The notes under the pieces were generated by a model. It had not been told where the DNA came from. It did not search any database and saw only the letters and a program-made list of their open reading frames with translations. Shown here piece after piece: positions 1 through 7,256 of a stretch of 32,930 nt of DNA; position 1 is the stretch's first letter, and every line of letters begins with the position of its first letter. A program made the translations under genes and the position numbers. This stretch comes from an uncultured Megasphaera sp. (GTDB lineage Bacteria > Bacillota > Negativicutes > Veillonellales > Megasphaeraceae): assembly GCA_900548635.1 (NCBI GenBank), contig URLP01000004.1:1-32930 (forward strand), given 5' to 3'.

Positions 1-963
1 GGCAACATCGCCACCAATGCCGGCGGCAACCGGGCCGTCAAATACGGCACGACGCGCCACCAGGTCTACAGCGTGGAAGTCGTCAATCCCACAGGGCGCA
101 TCGTCAACCTCGGCGCGCGATTGCAGAAGCAGTCGACGGGCTACTGCCTGGACCAGCTGATCATCGGCTCTGAAGGGACCCTGGGCATCATCACTAAGGC
201 GACCCTGAAGCTCCTGCCGAAGCCGAAGTACGCCCTCGACCTCTTAGCCATCTTCGACGACCGCCAGAAGGCTATGGGCGTCGTCACGAAGATCATCAAA
301 GCGGGCATTACGCCGACGTGCGTCGAATTCATGGACAACATCACCATCAAGTCCGTCGAAAAATACCTCAATGAAAGCCTCCAGGGCAGCGATCACGGCA
401 ACTACGTCATCGTCGAAGTCGAAGGGACGAGCGAAGACGACCTGGACGACAAAGCCGTAACCCTCGACGAAGTCTGCACGGCAAACGGCGCTTCGTCCGT
501 CCTCGTCGCCGACCACAACAAAATCTGGCAGGCCCGCAAGGCCTTTGCCGAAGCCGTCCGCGCTGAAAGCCTCATCGTCTGCAAGGAAGACGTCGTCGTC
601 CCTGTCGACCAGGAAGCGGCCCTTCTCGATGAAATCCTGCACCTTGCCAAGAAATACAACCTCGTCACGCGTATCGCCAGCCACGCCGGCGACGGCAACA
701 TCCACCTGAACATCCTGAAAAACGAAGACGCGACCTATGAAGACTGGGATGCCCGGGTCAAGGCCAACCAGCAGGAACTGTATAAATTCATCTATGCCCA
801 CGGCGGCCGCCTTTCGGGCGAACACGGCATCGGCTACAAGCGCAAGCAGCTCATGGAAGAATTCACGGATCCCGGCGAACTGGAAATGATGAAGGCCGTC
901 AAGAAAGCCCTCGACCCGAACGATATCCTCAACCCCGGCAAGATTTTCGACCTCGACGACTGA
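1..963 (+). CDS. FAD-binding 2-hydroxyacid dehydrogenase, GlcD/D-lactate dehydrogenase type (5' end outside window)
   Basis: The open frame runs from base 1, so the gene begins upstream and about 320 C-terminal residues are visible; family members usually have about 460. The first residues (NIATNAGGNRAVKYG) match the FAD-binding PCMH domain of GlcD/D-lactate dehydrogenases. They are followed by a segment with a glycine-rich turn (IGSEGTLGIIT). The C-terminal FAD-oxidase domain shows HAGDGNIHLN, SGEHGIGYKRKQ and LDPNDILNPGKIF. Known members oxidise glycolate or D-lactate with FAD and pass electrons to Fe-S partners or electron-transfer flavoprotein. In anaerobic fermenters such genes often sit beside etfAB, which cannot be seen here. 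The substrate cannot be decided from this fragment, though D-lactate is the likeliest. No clear terminator follows; the ribBA promoter begins 23 bp after the stop. Confidence 0.9.
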   Translation, partial: GNIATNAGGNRAVKYGTTRHQVYSVEVVNPTGRIVNLGARLQKQSTGYCLDQLIIGSEGTLGIITKATLKLLPKPKYALDLLAIFDDRQKAMGVVTKIIKAGITPTCVEFMDNITIKSVEKYLNESLQGSDHGNYVIVEVEGTSEDDLDDKAVTLDEVCTANGASSVLVADHNKIWQARKAFAEAVRAESLIVCKEDVVVPVDQEAALLDEILHLAKKYNLVTRIASHAGDGNIHLNILKNEDATYEDWDARVKANQQELYKFIYAHGGRLSGEHGIGYKRKQLMEEFTDPGELEMMKAVKKALDPNDILNPGKIFDLDD

Positions 964-985
964 GCCTGCCGGCACTCGCGGCCTC

Positions 986-1014
986 TTGCCAAAAGTGAGT
1001 CAAACGTGTATAAT
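986..1014 (+). promoter_or_regulatory. Predicted sigma-A-type promoter of ribBA
   Basis: A -35 box TTGCCA (986-991) and a perfect -10 box TATAAT (1009-1014) are separated by 17 bp. Transcription would start near 1021, about 20 bases before the FMN riboswitch, so the riboswitch lies wholly in the leader. Confidence 0.75.
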
Positions 1015-1042
1015 ACATTACAGAACCGAATAATAAAACGTA

Positions 1043-1172
1043 TATCTTCAGGGCAGGGTGAAATTCCCGATCGGCGGTACAGTCCGCGAACGCTACGGCG
1101 TAGGAGCCATTTGGCTCGTGATTTGGTGAAACTCCAAAACCGACAGTATAGTCTGGATGGAAGAAGATGAGG
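1043..1172 (+). ncRNA. FMN riboswitch (RFN element)
   Basis: The conserved RFN core is easy to read: AGGGCAGGGTGAAATTCCC at about 1050-1068, then GATCGGCGGTACAGTCCGCG, GGTGAAACTCCAAAACCGAC and GGATGGAAGAAGATGA. The P1 closing helix pairs TATCTTC (1043-1049) with GAAGATGA (about 1163-1170). It lies between a promoter and ribBA and is followed by an intrinsic terminator. This fits the family rule that FMN binding lowers riboflavin-gene expression by premature termination. Confidence 0.95.
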
Positions 1173-1216
1173 CGTGCTGCTTTCTGGCGGCCTGCCTTCC
1201 CTTACATTGCAAAACA

Positions 1217-1246
1217 AGCCCTGATGCATTCAGGGCTTTTTCTTTT
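1217..1246 (+). terminator. Attenuator terminator of the FMN riboswitch
   Basis: The inverted repeat AGCCCTGA/TCAGGGCT (1217-1224, 1230-1237) has a 5-nt loop and is followed by a T-rich run to 1246. It sits 45 bases after the aptamer and 30 bases before the ribBA ribosome binding site, as expected for a transcriptional expression platform. I did not resolve the alternative antiterminator pairing. Confidence 0.8.
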
Positions 1247-1292
1247 GCCCCGGATGCACAGCGTACCCGTACATATCAAGGAGGTCTTTATT

Positions 1293-2510
1293 TTGACGAC
1301 AGAAAAACGTAAATTCAACACCATCGAAGAAGCACTGGACGAACTCCAGGCCGGCCATATCATCATCGTCACAGACGACCCGGACCGCGAAAATGAAGGC
1401 GACTTCATCTGTGCTGCCCAGTACTGCACGACAGAAAATATGAACTTCATGGCCAGCCACGGCAAGGGCCTGATCTGCATGCCCATGAGCAGCGAATACG
1501 CCCACAAGCTCGGCCTGCCCCAGATGGTCAGCGAAAATACAGACAACCACGAAACAGCCTTCACCGTCTCCATCGACCACGTCGACACGACGACGGGCAT
1601 CTCCGCTGTCGAACGAGCCCTGACGGCCCGCAAATGCGCCGAAGAATCGGCCCGCCCCGAAGACTTCCGCCGTCCGGGCCACAACTTCCCTCTCGTCGCC
1701 AAACGCGGCGGCGTCCTGACCCGCAACGGCCACACGGAAGCCACCGTCGACCTGCTGCGCCTGGCAGGCCTCAAACAGGTCGGCCTCTGCTGCGAAATCA
1801 TGGCTGACGACGGCACGATGATGCGCACGCCGGACCTCTGGAAAATCGCTGATGAATACGGCCTGAAATTCATCACCATCCACGACCTGCAGAACTACTG
1901 CCGCCGCCACGACAAACACGTCATCCGCGAAGCCGTCGCCAAGATGCCGACGAAATACGGCGACTTCAAGATCTACGGCTACGTCAACGACCTGACGGGC
2001 GAACACCACGTCGCCCTGGTCAAAGGTGAAATCGGCGACGGCAAGAACCTCCTCTGCCGCGTCCACTCCGAATGCCTCACAGGCGACGTCTTCGGCTCGC
2101 GCCGCTGCGACTGCGGCGAACAGCTCGCCGCTGCCCTGACGCAGATCAACGCCGAAGGCCGGGGCATCCTCCTCTACATGCGCCAGGAAGGCCGCGGCAT
2201 CGGCCTGATCAACAAACTCAAGGCCTACGTCCTCCAGGAACAGGGCTATGACACAGTCGAAGCCAACGAAAAACTCGGCTTCGCACCGGACCTGCGCGAA
2301 TACTGGATCGGTGCCCAGATTCTCCAGGACATGGGCGCCAAGGAAATCCGCCTCCTGACCAACAACCCGCAGAAGATCTACGGCCTCGAAGGCTTCGGCG
2401 TCGAAATCGTCGAACGCGTCCCCATCGAAATGAAAGCGCAGAAATTTGACGAATTCTACTTGGAAACGAAAAAGAACAAAATGGGACACATTTTACCGCA
2501 CCTGCACTAG
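1293..2510 (+). CDS. ribBA: RibBA: 3,4-dihydroxy-2-butanone-4-phosphate synthase / GTP cyclohydrolase II
   Basis: This 405-residue bifunctional enzyme starts both branches of riboflavin synthesis: ribulose-5-phosphate to the four-carbon unit, and GTP to the pyrimidine. The N-terminal RibB half (about 1-205) shows the acidic substrate loop DDPDRENEGDF and the GHTEATVDLLRLAG motif. The C-terminal RibA half shows the zinc-binding HSECLTGDVFGSRRCDCGEQL region, the catalytic YMRQEGRGIGL and LLTNNPQK near the end. The start is a TTG at 1293, preceded at 8 bp by AAGGAGGT (1278-1285). A longer frame is open upstream to 1167, but it would run through the riboswitch and terminator, so I reject that start. 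The gene appears to stand alone, with no ribD, ribE or ribH following. It is expected to be repressed by FMN through its leader. Confidence 0.95.
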   Translation: MTTEKRKFNTIEEALDELQAGHIIIVTDDPDRENEGDFICAAQYCTTENMNFMASHGKGLICMPMSSEYAHKLGLPQMVSENTDNHETAFTVSIDHVDTTTGISAVERALTARKCAEESARPEDFRRPGHNFPLVAKRGGVLTRNGHTEATVDLLRLAGLKQVGLCCEIMADDGTMMRTPDLWKIADEYGLKFITIHDLQNYCRRHDKHVIREAVAKMPTKYGDFKIYGYVNDLTGEHHVALVKGEIGDGKNLLCRVHSECLTGDVFGSRRCDCGEQLAAALTQINAEGRGILLYMRQEGRGIGLINKLKAYVLQEQGYDTVEANEKLGFAPDLREYWIGAQILQDMGAKEIRLLTNNPQKIYGLEGFGVEIVERVPIEMKAQKFDEFYLETKKNKMGHILPHLH

Positions 2511-2590
2511 AAATCGTTTGAGGTTTGACGTTTGATGTAATATAAAACGGGCTGCGGACGGCGAACTGCGGACAGCGGCGACACAGGCGC
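2511..2590. repeat. Short GC-rich dispersed repeat in the ribBA/crp-like gap
   Basis: The gap between two convergent genes contains a 19-bp sequence at 2555-2573 (CGGACGGCGAACTGCGGAC). It recurs with one mismatch, in the opposite orientation, at 32545-32563. No convincing terminator hairpin with a T tract is visible here. Confidence 0.5.
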
Positions 2591-3253
2591 CTATTCCAGC
2601 AAGGTGAATTTATCTTTCCTGTAATCAATGAGCCCATCCTTCTTCATCTTGCTCAGTTCGGCCGACATGGCACTGCGGTCGACGGAGAGGAAGTCGGCCA
2701 TCTGCTGGCGGTTGAAGGGCAGCATGAAGCTATTCTTGCCCGTACGGCGGGCCAGGTCGGAAAGGTAGAGCATGATTTTCTGGCGTGTCGAGCGCTGCGT
2801 CAGGTAGCGCATCTTTTCGGTGAGGAGGCGATTCTTCTGGGACATGAGGCCCAGGAGATTGGCCATAAAGCGTACCTGCGCCGCCGTCAAAGTCTGGCCG
2901 GCGTGGAGGACGTTTTCCAGATAGACCTGCATGATCGTCGTGTCCACAGCAGCGACGACGTCGACCGTCGCTGCCGAGCCGGGCAGACAGGCAAAGGCTT
3001 CGCCGAAGAAATAGCCTGCCGGGATCTGGGAGAGGATATTGCGGTTGCCCCAGTAGTCTTCCTGGATGATGTGCACGGCCCCTTCCAGGACGAGGCCGAT
3101 ATACGAGACAGTATCACCGGAAAAAAAGAGGAAGTCCCCTTTCTTATACGTCTTTTTGCGGACCTTCAGATGCTGCAGCAAAGACATGACATCGCTCTCG
3201 GCAATGTCTTTGAAGAGCGGAGATTTTTCAATGAGCGACAAATATTGTTCCAT
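2591..3253 (-). CDS. Crp/Fnr-family transcriptional regulator
   Basis: The protein has 220 residues. An N-terminal cyclic-nucleotide-binding-type beta barrel (about 10-125, with LFKDIAESDV and GDFLFFSGD) is joined by a dimerisation helix to a C-terminal Crp-type winged helix (about 150-218, NRQQMADFLSVDRSAMSAEL). The start at 3253 is chosen because GGGAGG lies 7 bases upstream; an in-frame extension to 3289 lacks this. The phosphate-binding cassette reads GEAFACLPGSAATV and lacks the arginine that holds cAMP in CRP. No FNR-like N-terminal cysteine cluster is present. The ligand is therefore unknown; a redox, nitrosative or metabolite signal is likely. It is divergent from a ferredoxin-domain gene, whose promoter region holds a 5-N4-5 palindrome typical of this family, so that gene is its probable target. 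Confidence 0.88.
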   Translation of the reverse strand: MEQYLSLIEKSPLFKDIAESDVMSLLQHLKVRKKTYKKGDFLFFSGDTVSYIGLVLEGAVHIIQEDYWGNRNILSQIPAGYFFGEAFACLPGSAATVDVVAAVDTTIMQVYLENVLHAGQTLTAAQVRFMANLLGLMSQKNRLLTEKMRYLTQRSTRQKIMLYLSDLARRTGKNSFMLPFNRQQMADFLSVDRSAMSAELSKMKKDGLIDYRKDKFTLLE

Positions 3254-3276
3254 AGATGCGCCTCCCAAAAGAGATT

Positions 3277-3290
3277 GTTGTAAAAACAAC
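3277..3290. promoter_or_regulatory. Candidate Crp/Fnr-type operator (GTTGT-N4-ACAAC)
   Basis: A perfect 14-bp palindrome with 5-bp arms and a 4-bp centre has the same arm geometry as FNR sites. It lies in the divergent region between a Crp/Fnr-family gene and a ferredoxin-domain gene. Its centre (3283.5) is 41.5 bp before the start point predicted from the -10 box TATACT at 3313-3318. That is the classical class II activator distance. Confidence 0.5.
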
Positions 3291-3312
3291 CGCCAAAAAC
3301 CGGCAAAGGGGC

Positions 3313-3337
3313 TATACTGGAAGTATCAGAAGTTCCA
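3313..3337 (+). promoter_or_regulatory. Predicted -10 box and adjoining palindrome of the ferredoxin-domain gene
   Basis: TATACT (3313-3318) is a good -10 box, but the base run 17 bp upstream (CCGCCA) is a poor -35, which suggests dependence on an activator. Overlapping it is TGGAA-N10-TTCCA (3318-3337). This perfect-armed palindrome near the predicted start point could be a second, repressive site. Both readings are inference. Confidence 0.4.
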
Positions 3338-3370
3338 AGATAGTATTTTTCCAGCTTTGCGGAGGTTGTT

Positions 3371-4075
3371 ATGCTACGTAAAATTATACAGATTGATTCA
3401 GAAAAATGCAATGGCTGCGGTGCCTGTGCCGCTGCCTGTCATGAAGGCGCCATCGCTATGGTCGACGGCAAAGCCCGCCTCATGCGCGACGATTACTGCG
3501 ACGGCTTAGGCGACTGCCTGCCCCACTGCCCGACGGATGCCATTACCTTCGTCGAACGCGAAGCCGCAGCCTACGACGAAGAAGCCGTAAAGAAGAACAT
3601 GGCCGCCCAGGGCCGCGTCTATAAAGGCCGGCCCCACACCTGTCCCGGCAGCCGGGCCCGCTCTCTCCAGTCCAAAGAAGCAGCGCCTGCAGCCGCCGAC
3701 GTCCCGGCGGCGTCCCAGCTAAGCCAGTGGCCCGTCCAGATCAAGCTCGTGCCGCCCCATACGCCCTACTTCAACGGCGCCAAGCTGCTCATCGCCGCAG
3801 ACTGCACAGCCTACGCCTACGCCCGCTTCCACGAAGACTTCATCAAAGGCCATATCACCCTCATCGGCTGTCCCAAACTCGACGACATCGACTACTCGGA
3901 AAAACTGACAGAAATCCTGCGCCAGAACGACATCCGCGAAATCACCCTCGTCCGCATGGAAGTCCCGTGCTGCGGCGGCCTGGAAATGGCTGCTAAAAAA
4001 GCCCTGCAGCAAAGCGGCAAGGCGATTCCCATGAACGTATACACCATCAGTTTGGATGGGAAAATAAAGGCATAG
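3371..4075 (+). CDS. 4Fe-4S ferredoxin-domain protein with conserved C-terminal cysteines
   Basis: The protein has 234 residues and GGAGG 6 bases before ATG. An N-terminal bacterial ferredoxin domain has Cys13, 16, 19 and 23 (CNGCGACAAAC), then Cys43, 49 and 53 (CDGLGDCLPHC). The second motif lacks one cysteine of the usual CxxCxxC, so the second cluster may be 3Fe-4S, differently ligated or absent. A linker of about 60 residues rich in Ala and Pro leads to a C-terminal domain with GCPKLDD and VPCCGG. The exact reaction is unknown; it is probably a soluble electron-transfer protein. Members of this family are commonly found beside Crp/Fnr regulators in anaerobes, which is the arrangement here. 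It ends in a bidirectional terminator region shared with the convergent Lrp gene. Confidence 0.8.
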   Translation: MLRKIIQIDSEKCNGCGACAAACHEGAIAMVDGKARLMRDDYCDGLGDCLPHCPTDAITFVEREAAAYDEEAVKKNMAAQGRVYKGRPHTCPGSRARSLQSKEAAPAAADVPAASQLSQWPVQIKLVPPHTPYFNGAKLLIAADCTAYAYARFHEDFIKGHITLIGCPKLDDIDYSEKLTEILRQNDIREITLVRMEVPCCGGLEMAAKKALQQSGKAIPMNVYTISLDGKIKA

Positions 4076-4076
4076 G

Positions 4077-4110
4077 AAAAGGAGCTGCCCTTATAAGGCA
4101 GCTCCTTTCC
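4077..4110 (+). terminator. Hairpin terminator after the ferredoxin-domain gene
   Basis: The 12-bp perfect inverted repeat AAAGGAGCTGCC/GGCAGCTCCTTT (4078-4089, 4097-4108) starts within 3 bases of the stop codon. The T tract is short, so termination may be helped by the second hairpin at 4146-4175. Confidence 0.6.
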
Positions 4111-4145
4111 ATTCAACGACAAACGAGCCACGACCCACGGCAAAC

Positions 4146-4175
4146 GAAAAAGCTGTCCGCAAGGACAGCTTTTTT
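4146..4175. terminator. Bidirectional intrinsic terminator between convergent genes
   Basis: GAAAAAGCTGTCC and GGACAGCTTTTTTC form a stem with a GCAA loop, and there are A and T tracts on both sides. It lies 4 bases beyond the stop of the Lrp-type gene on the minus strand and also serves the plus-strand ferredoxin-domain gene. The preceding bases (4114-4146) carry a degenerate form of the CAAACGAACCAC module described for the dispersed repeats. Confidence 0.8.
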
Positions 4176-4179
4176 CATT

Positions 4180-4620
4180 TTACACGTTCCATTCTTCTTT
4201 GAGTGTCGACAGGCACATGAAGGTCTGCGACGAGGCGACTGTCGGGATTTCGTTCAGGACCTGCATGAGGAAGTGTTCCAGGTCATCCGGTGTCTTGACC
4301 AGGACTTTCAGGAGATAGTCGAAAGCACCGACGACGTGGTGGCATTCCAGGACTTCCGGATACTGGACGATTTTCGAGCGGAATTCTTCGACATCGCCGG
4401 ACCGTTCAAGGTTGACCATGATGAAGGCCGTGACGTTGTAGCCCGTCTTGCGGCGGCTGATTTTCGCGCCATAGCCTTCGATGATGCCGTTGTGTTCCAT
4501 CTTGCGTATACGTTCGGCGACTGCCGGGATGGAAAGGCCGACGACCTTGCTGATTTCCGTAGCCGACGCTTTGCCATTATGCTTTAAAATGGTTAAAATC
4601 TTGTCATCAATATGATCCAT
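4180..4620 (-). CDS. Lrp/AsnC-family transcriptional regulator
   Basis: The protein has 146 residues, the normal family length. The N-terminal AsnC-type winged helix-turn-helix spans about 1-60 (DDKILTILKHNGKASATEIS, then GLSIPAVAERIRKMEHNGII). The C-terminal RAM effector domain follows (about 65-140, with VVGAFDYLLKVLV). Such proteins sense amino acids or related metabolites as octamers and often regulate neighbouring transport or catabolic genes. Here the nearest same-strand gene is apbE, 126 bp upstream, but a separate promoter is visible at 4660-4688, so it is probably not just the tail of the rnf operon. GGAGGG lies about 11 bases before the ATG, a slightly long spacing. The ligand and targets are unknown. 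Confidence 0.9.
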   Translation of the reverse strand: MDHIDDKILTILKHNGKASATEISKVVGLSIPAVAERIRKMEHNGIIEGYGAKISRRKTGYNVTAFIMVNLERSGDVEEFRSKIVQYPEVLECHHVVGAFDYLLKVLVKTPDDLEHFLMQVLNEIPTVASSQTFMCLSTLKEEWNV

Positions 4621-4659
4621 CTTTTTTGTTACCCTCCGTATGATAAGAATTACATTTAT

Positions 4660-4688
4660 ATTATCTTACAAACGGCCCAAAAAGTAAA
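4660..4688 (-). promoter_or_regulatory. Predicted promoter of the Lrp-type gene
   Basis: On the minus strand TTTACT (4688-4683) and GATAAT (4665-4660) are 17 bp apart in an AT-rich 126-bp gap. No other strong feature is visible there. Confidence 0.55.
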
Positions 4689-4746
4689 TAGACTTAAAGT
4701 TATTAATTATTTGTTATCTATACTTTTTACTTATATGGGAAGAGGT

Positions 4747-5802
4747 TTATTCTGCCAGATGAAAATCACTGTTCATGTCGGAGAAATTGTCGCGGAAGCC
4801 CTGGGTCATGTAGATGGCGTTGTCAGTGCCCGTGATTTCGCAGTCCACGCCTTCCAGGCTGCTTACCAGGTCGAGGCCCTTCTGCGGTCCCAGGACGAAG
4901 ACGATGGTCGTCATCATGTCGCTGAGCATGCCCGCATGGGGTACGGAACCGTCGATGATCACGGAGTCGCTCATCACGCCGGAGCGGGCCGGATAGCCCG
5001 TGCGGGGATCGAAGATGTGGTGGTAGCGGACGCCGTCCTGGATGAAGTAGCGTTCGTAGTCGCCCGACGTCGAGAGGGCCTGATTTTCGATGGAGACGAT
5101 GCCCAGGAAGTTCTTATCGTCATCGGAGCGGGGATGCTTGATGCCGATTTTCCAGGGCTTGCCCTTCGTCGTCTTGCCGACAGCATACATCGAGCTGGCG
5201 CCGAGGTTGATGAGGCCGCTTTCGATGTGGTGCTTTTCGTAGATTTTGCGGATCTCGTCGACGGCATACCCTTTGGCCACGCCGCCGAGGTCGATGGCCA
5301 TTCCCGGTTTCGCCAGTTTGACGCTGTGGTCTTCCGGCCGCAGGAGGATGTCCTGATAGTTGACCTTGAGGAGGGCCTGGGAAATTTCATCCGCTGACGG
5401 CACGTGCTGGTCGTCGTTGCCGATGCGCCAGAGTTTGGTCATGACGCCGACGGTGATATCCCATTCGCCCTGGCTCTTGGCCGAATAGTCCTTGGCGTAT
5501 TCAATCATTTCATAGACGGCCGGGTCGACCTGGACGTAGTCCTTGCCGGCAGCGGCGTTGATGCGGCTGACATCGCTGTCTTCATTTTCGCCGGCCAGTT
5601 TATCGAGCTCGTTCAGCCGTTCGAAGCCTTCATCGACGGCTTCTTTTGCTTCCTTGCCCGTGGCCTTGAGGGAAACCGTCGTGTCCATGGCGACGCCACT
5701 CCTATCAAAAGAAGACTCCGGATGCAGAGTGCATCCGGAGCAACTAAGGATGATGAGGAACGCCATGGTGAGAAGAACCCATACATACCGTTTCTTATCC
5801 AT
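4747..5802 (-). CDS. apbE: FAD:protein FMN transferase (ApbE lipoprotein)
   Basis: The protein has 351 residues. It begins with a lipoprotein signal (residues 1-24: KK charge, hydrophobic core, then SCSGC), so it should be anchored outside the cytoplasmic membrane. The ApbE domain shows GVAMDTTVSLKATG, the DITVGVMTKLWRIG stretch, the nucleotide-binding AIDLGGVAKGYAVDEI and SALSTSGDYERYF-like sequence followed by HHIFDPRTGYPA. ApbE attaches FMN from FAD to threonine in S/T-G-A-T motifs. Targets carrying such motifs, RnfG and RnfD, lie in the same operon, and apbE starts only 3 bp after the rnfB stop, so co-transcription is almost certain. No strong GC-rich terminator follows in the AT-rich gap before the Lrp gene. 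Confidence 0.95.
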   Translation of the reverse strand: MDKKRYVWVLLTMAFLIILSCSGCTLHPESSFDRSGVAMDTTVSLKATGKEAKEAVDEGFERLNELDKLAGENEDSDVSRINAAAGKDYVQVDPAVYEMIEYAKDYSAKSQGEWDITVGVMTKLWRIGNDDQHVPSADEISQALLKVNYQDILLRPEDHSVKLAKPGMAIDLGGVAKGYAVDEIRKIYEKHHIESGLINLGASSMYAVGKTTKGKPWKIGIKHPRSDDDKNFLGIVSIENQALSTSGDYERYFIQDGVRYHHIFDPRTGYPARSGVMSDSVIIDGSVPHAGMLSDMMTTIVFVLGPQKGLDLVSSLEGVDCEITGTDNAIYMTQGFRDNFSDMNSDFHLAE

Positions 5803-5805
5803 GTA

Positions 5806-6660
5806 TTAACCTACGTTTTCTTCTTTCTTGAAAGCACCTTTGATCATTTCGTTGATGGCACCGGTCGGGCACTTCGTCAGGCAGGTAGCGTTGTCACAGT
5901 TGTGGCAGATGTCCTGATTGATGACGGCCAGATGATCGACGATCTTGATAGCGCCTTCATCTTTGTGGGAGCAGTTGCGCATGCAGGAACCGCAGCCGAG
6001 ACACATAGCCTTGCAGTTCTTCATGGCAGCAGCGCCGAAATCTTTCGAACTGCAGCTGATGCTGGCTTTGGCACTCATCGGCAGGAGTTCGATGACGTGG
6101 TTCGGGCAGACAGACGCGCATTTGCCACAGCCTGTGCAGATGTCTTTGTTGACGACCGGCAGGCCGTTTTCACCCATGCTCATGGCACCGAACGGGCAGG
6201 CACGCGTGCAGTTGCCGAAGCCGAGGCAGCCGAATTTACAGAATTTCGGGCCCTGCTGGACGATTTTGGCAGCGGCGCAGTCATGAACACCTTTGTATTC
6301 ATAAGCCAATTTGGCAATGCCATTGCCGCCGCGGCATTTGATGTGAGCGTATTTCGGTTCCGTAGCTTCCGCAACTTTGCCCGTCAGTTTAGCGACGACA
6401 GCAGCGACTTCAGCTTTGCCAGGAACACAGAGGTTAGGCGGAACGTTCGGGTCGAGGACGACAGCTTCCGCATATTTAGCACAACCGGCGAAACCGCAGG
6501 CACCGCACTGGCCCTGAGGAAGTGCTTCTTTTACTTCGCCGATGAGCGGGTTTTCTTCCATGGCAAATTTCTTATCTGCGCTGGCAAGGATAAAGCCGAA
6601 GACGATACCGATGCAGGCCATGATAACGACAGCCATGATTGCAATGAACGAGTAATCCAT
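5806..6660 (-). CDS. rnfB: Rnf complex subunit B (multi-cluster ferredoxin protein)
   Basis: The protein has 284 residues. One N-terminal membrane helix (about 5-27) is followed by the Fe-S domain with Cys52, 55, 60 and 78 (CGACGFAGC). Four further ferredoxin-like cysteine groups lie near 141-155, 175-185, 216-230 and 252-264, giving up to five [4Fe-4S] clusters. RnfB is the proposed entry point for electrons from reduced ferredoxin into the Rnf complex. In this operon type it is the last rnf gene, as in acetogens and clostridia, and it is longer than the proteobacterial RnfB of about 190 residues. It begins 23 bp after rnfA and ends 3 bp before apbE. Confidence 0.95.
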   Translation of the reverse strand: MDYSFIAIMAVVIMACIGIVFGFILASADKKFAMEENPLIGEVKEALPQGQCGACGFAGCAKYAEAVVLDPNVPPNLCVPGKAEVAAVVAKLTGKVAEATEPKYAHIKCRGGNGIAKLAYEYKGVHDCAAAKIVQQGPKFCKFGCLGFGNCTRACPFGAMSMGENGLPVVNKDICTGCGKCASVCPNHVIELLPMSAKASISCSSKDFGAAAMKNCKAMCLGCGSCMRNCSHKDEGAIKIVDHLAVINQDICHNCDNATCLTKCPTGAINEMIKGAFKKEENVG

Positions 6661-6683
6661 GATTTATTTCCAACTCCTTTGCC

Positions 6684-7256
6684 TTAAATCATACCGGAGA
6701 AGCCGAGGAATGCCAGGGACATCATACCGGCAACGATGAAAGCGATCGGCGTGCCTTTGAGGGCTTCAGGAACAGCAGCGTAGTCCAGTTTTTCGCGGCA
6801 GCTGGCCATGAGGATCAGAGCCAGGGCGAAGCCGAGGCCTGCGCCAACGGCGAAGACGATGTTCTGGAGGAAGTTGTAACCGCTGGTGACACTGATGACC
6901 GGGACGGAGAGGACGATACAGTTCGTCGCAATCAGCATGAGGTAAATGCCCCACATGTTATACAGTGTCGGCGATTCTTTCTTGATGATGATTTCCAGTA
7001 ACTGTACGAAACTTGCGATCAAGATAACGAAGGAAATCGTACGCAGGAACGTAAGGTTGAGCGGTACGAGGACCCAGTTGTAAAGGCACCATGCGAGGAT
7101 AGTGCTCAAAGTGATGACAGACGTTACGGCAAAACCCATGCCGACAGAGGCGTTGAGGTTCTTGGAAACGCCGAAGAAGATACACAAACCGAGGAACTTG
7201 GTCAATACGAAGTTGTTAATCAAGACAGCCCCGATAAACAGCGTAAAGTATTCCAT
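6684..7256 (-). CDS. rnfA: Rnf complex membrane subunit A
   Basis: This 190-residue integral membrane protein has about six helices. It shows the typical start (FTLFIGAVLINNFVLTKFLG) and the internal LCIFFGVSK segment. RnfA and RnfE are homologous, inverted partners; in known structures they hold a metal cluster between them in the membrane, and RnfA contributes cysteines near the start of the chain (Cys26 here). Its ATG overlaps the rnfE stop by one base (TAATG), so translation is coupled. Confidence 0.95.
   Translation of the reverse strand: MEYFTLFIGAVLINNFVLTKFLGLCIFFGVSKNLNASVGMGFAVTSVITLSTILAWCLYNWVLVPLNLTFLRTISFVILIASFVQLLEIIIKKESPTLYNMWGIYLMLIATNCIVLSVPVISVTSGYNFLQNIVFAVGAGLGFALALILMASCREKLDYAAVPEALKGTPIAFIVAGMMSLAFLGFSGMI

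Noticed and set aside
1167..1292. Upstream extension of ribBA from an ATG at 1167
   Set aside because: It would translate the riboswitch P1 strand and the attenuator; the TTG at 1293 has a strong ribosome site.
1230..2489. Minus-strand frame of about 420 codons opposite ribBA
   Set aside because: Shadow of the bifunctional ribBA gene; no family feature seen.
4621..4746. Terminator after apbE
   Set aside because: An AAAAAGTA.../CTATACTTTTT inverse repeat exists, but the spacer is long and the stem has no GC core; not convincing as an intrinsic terminator.
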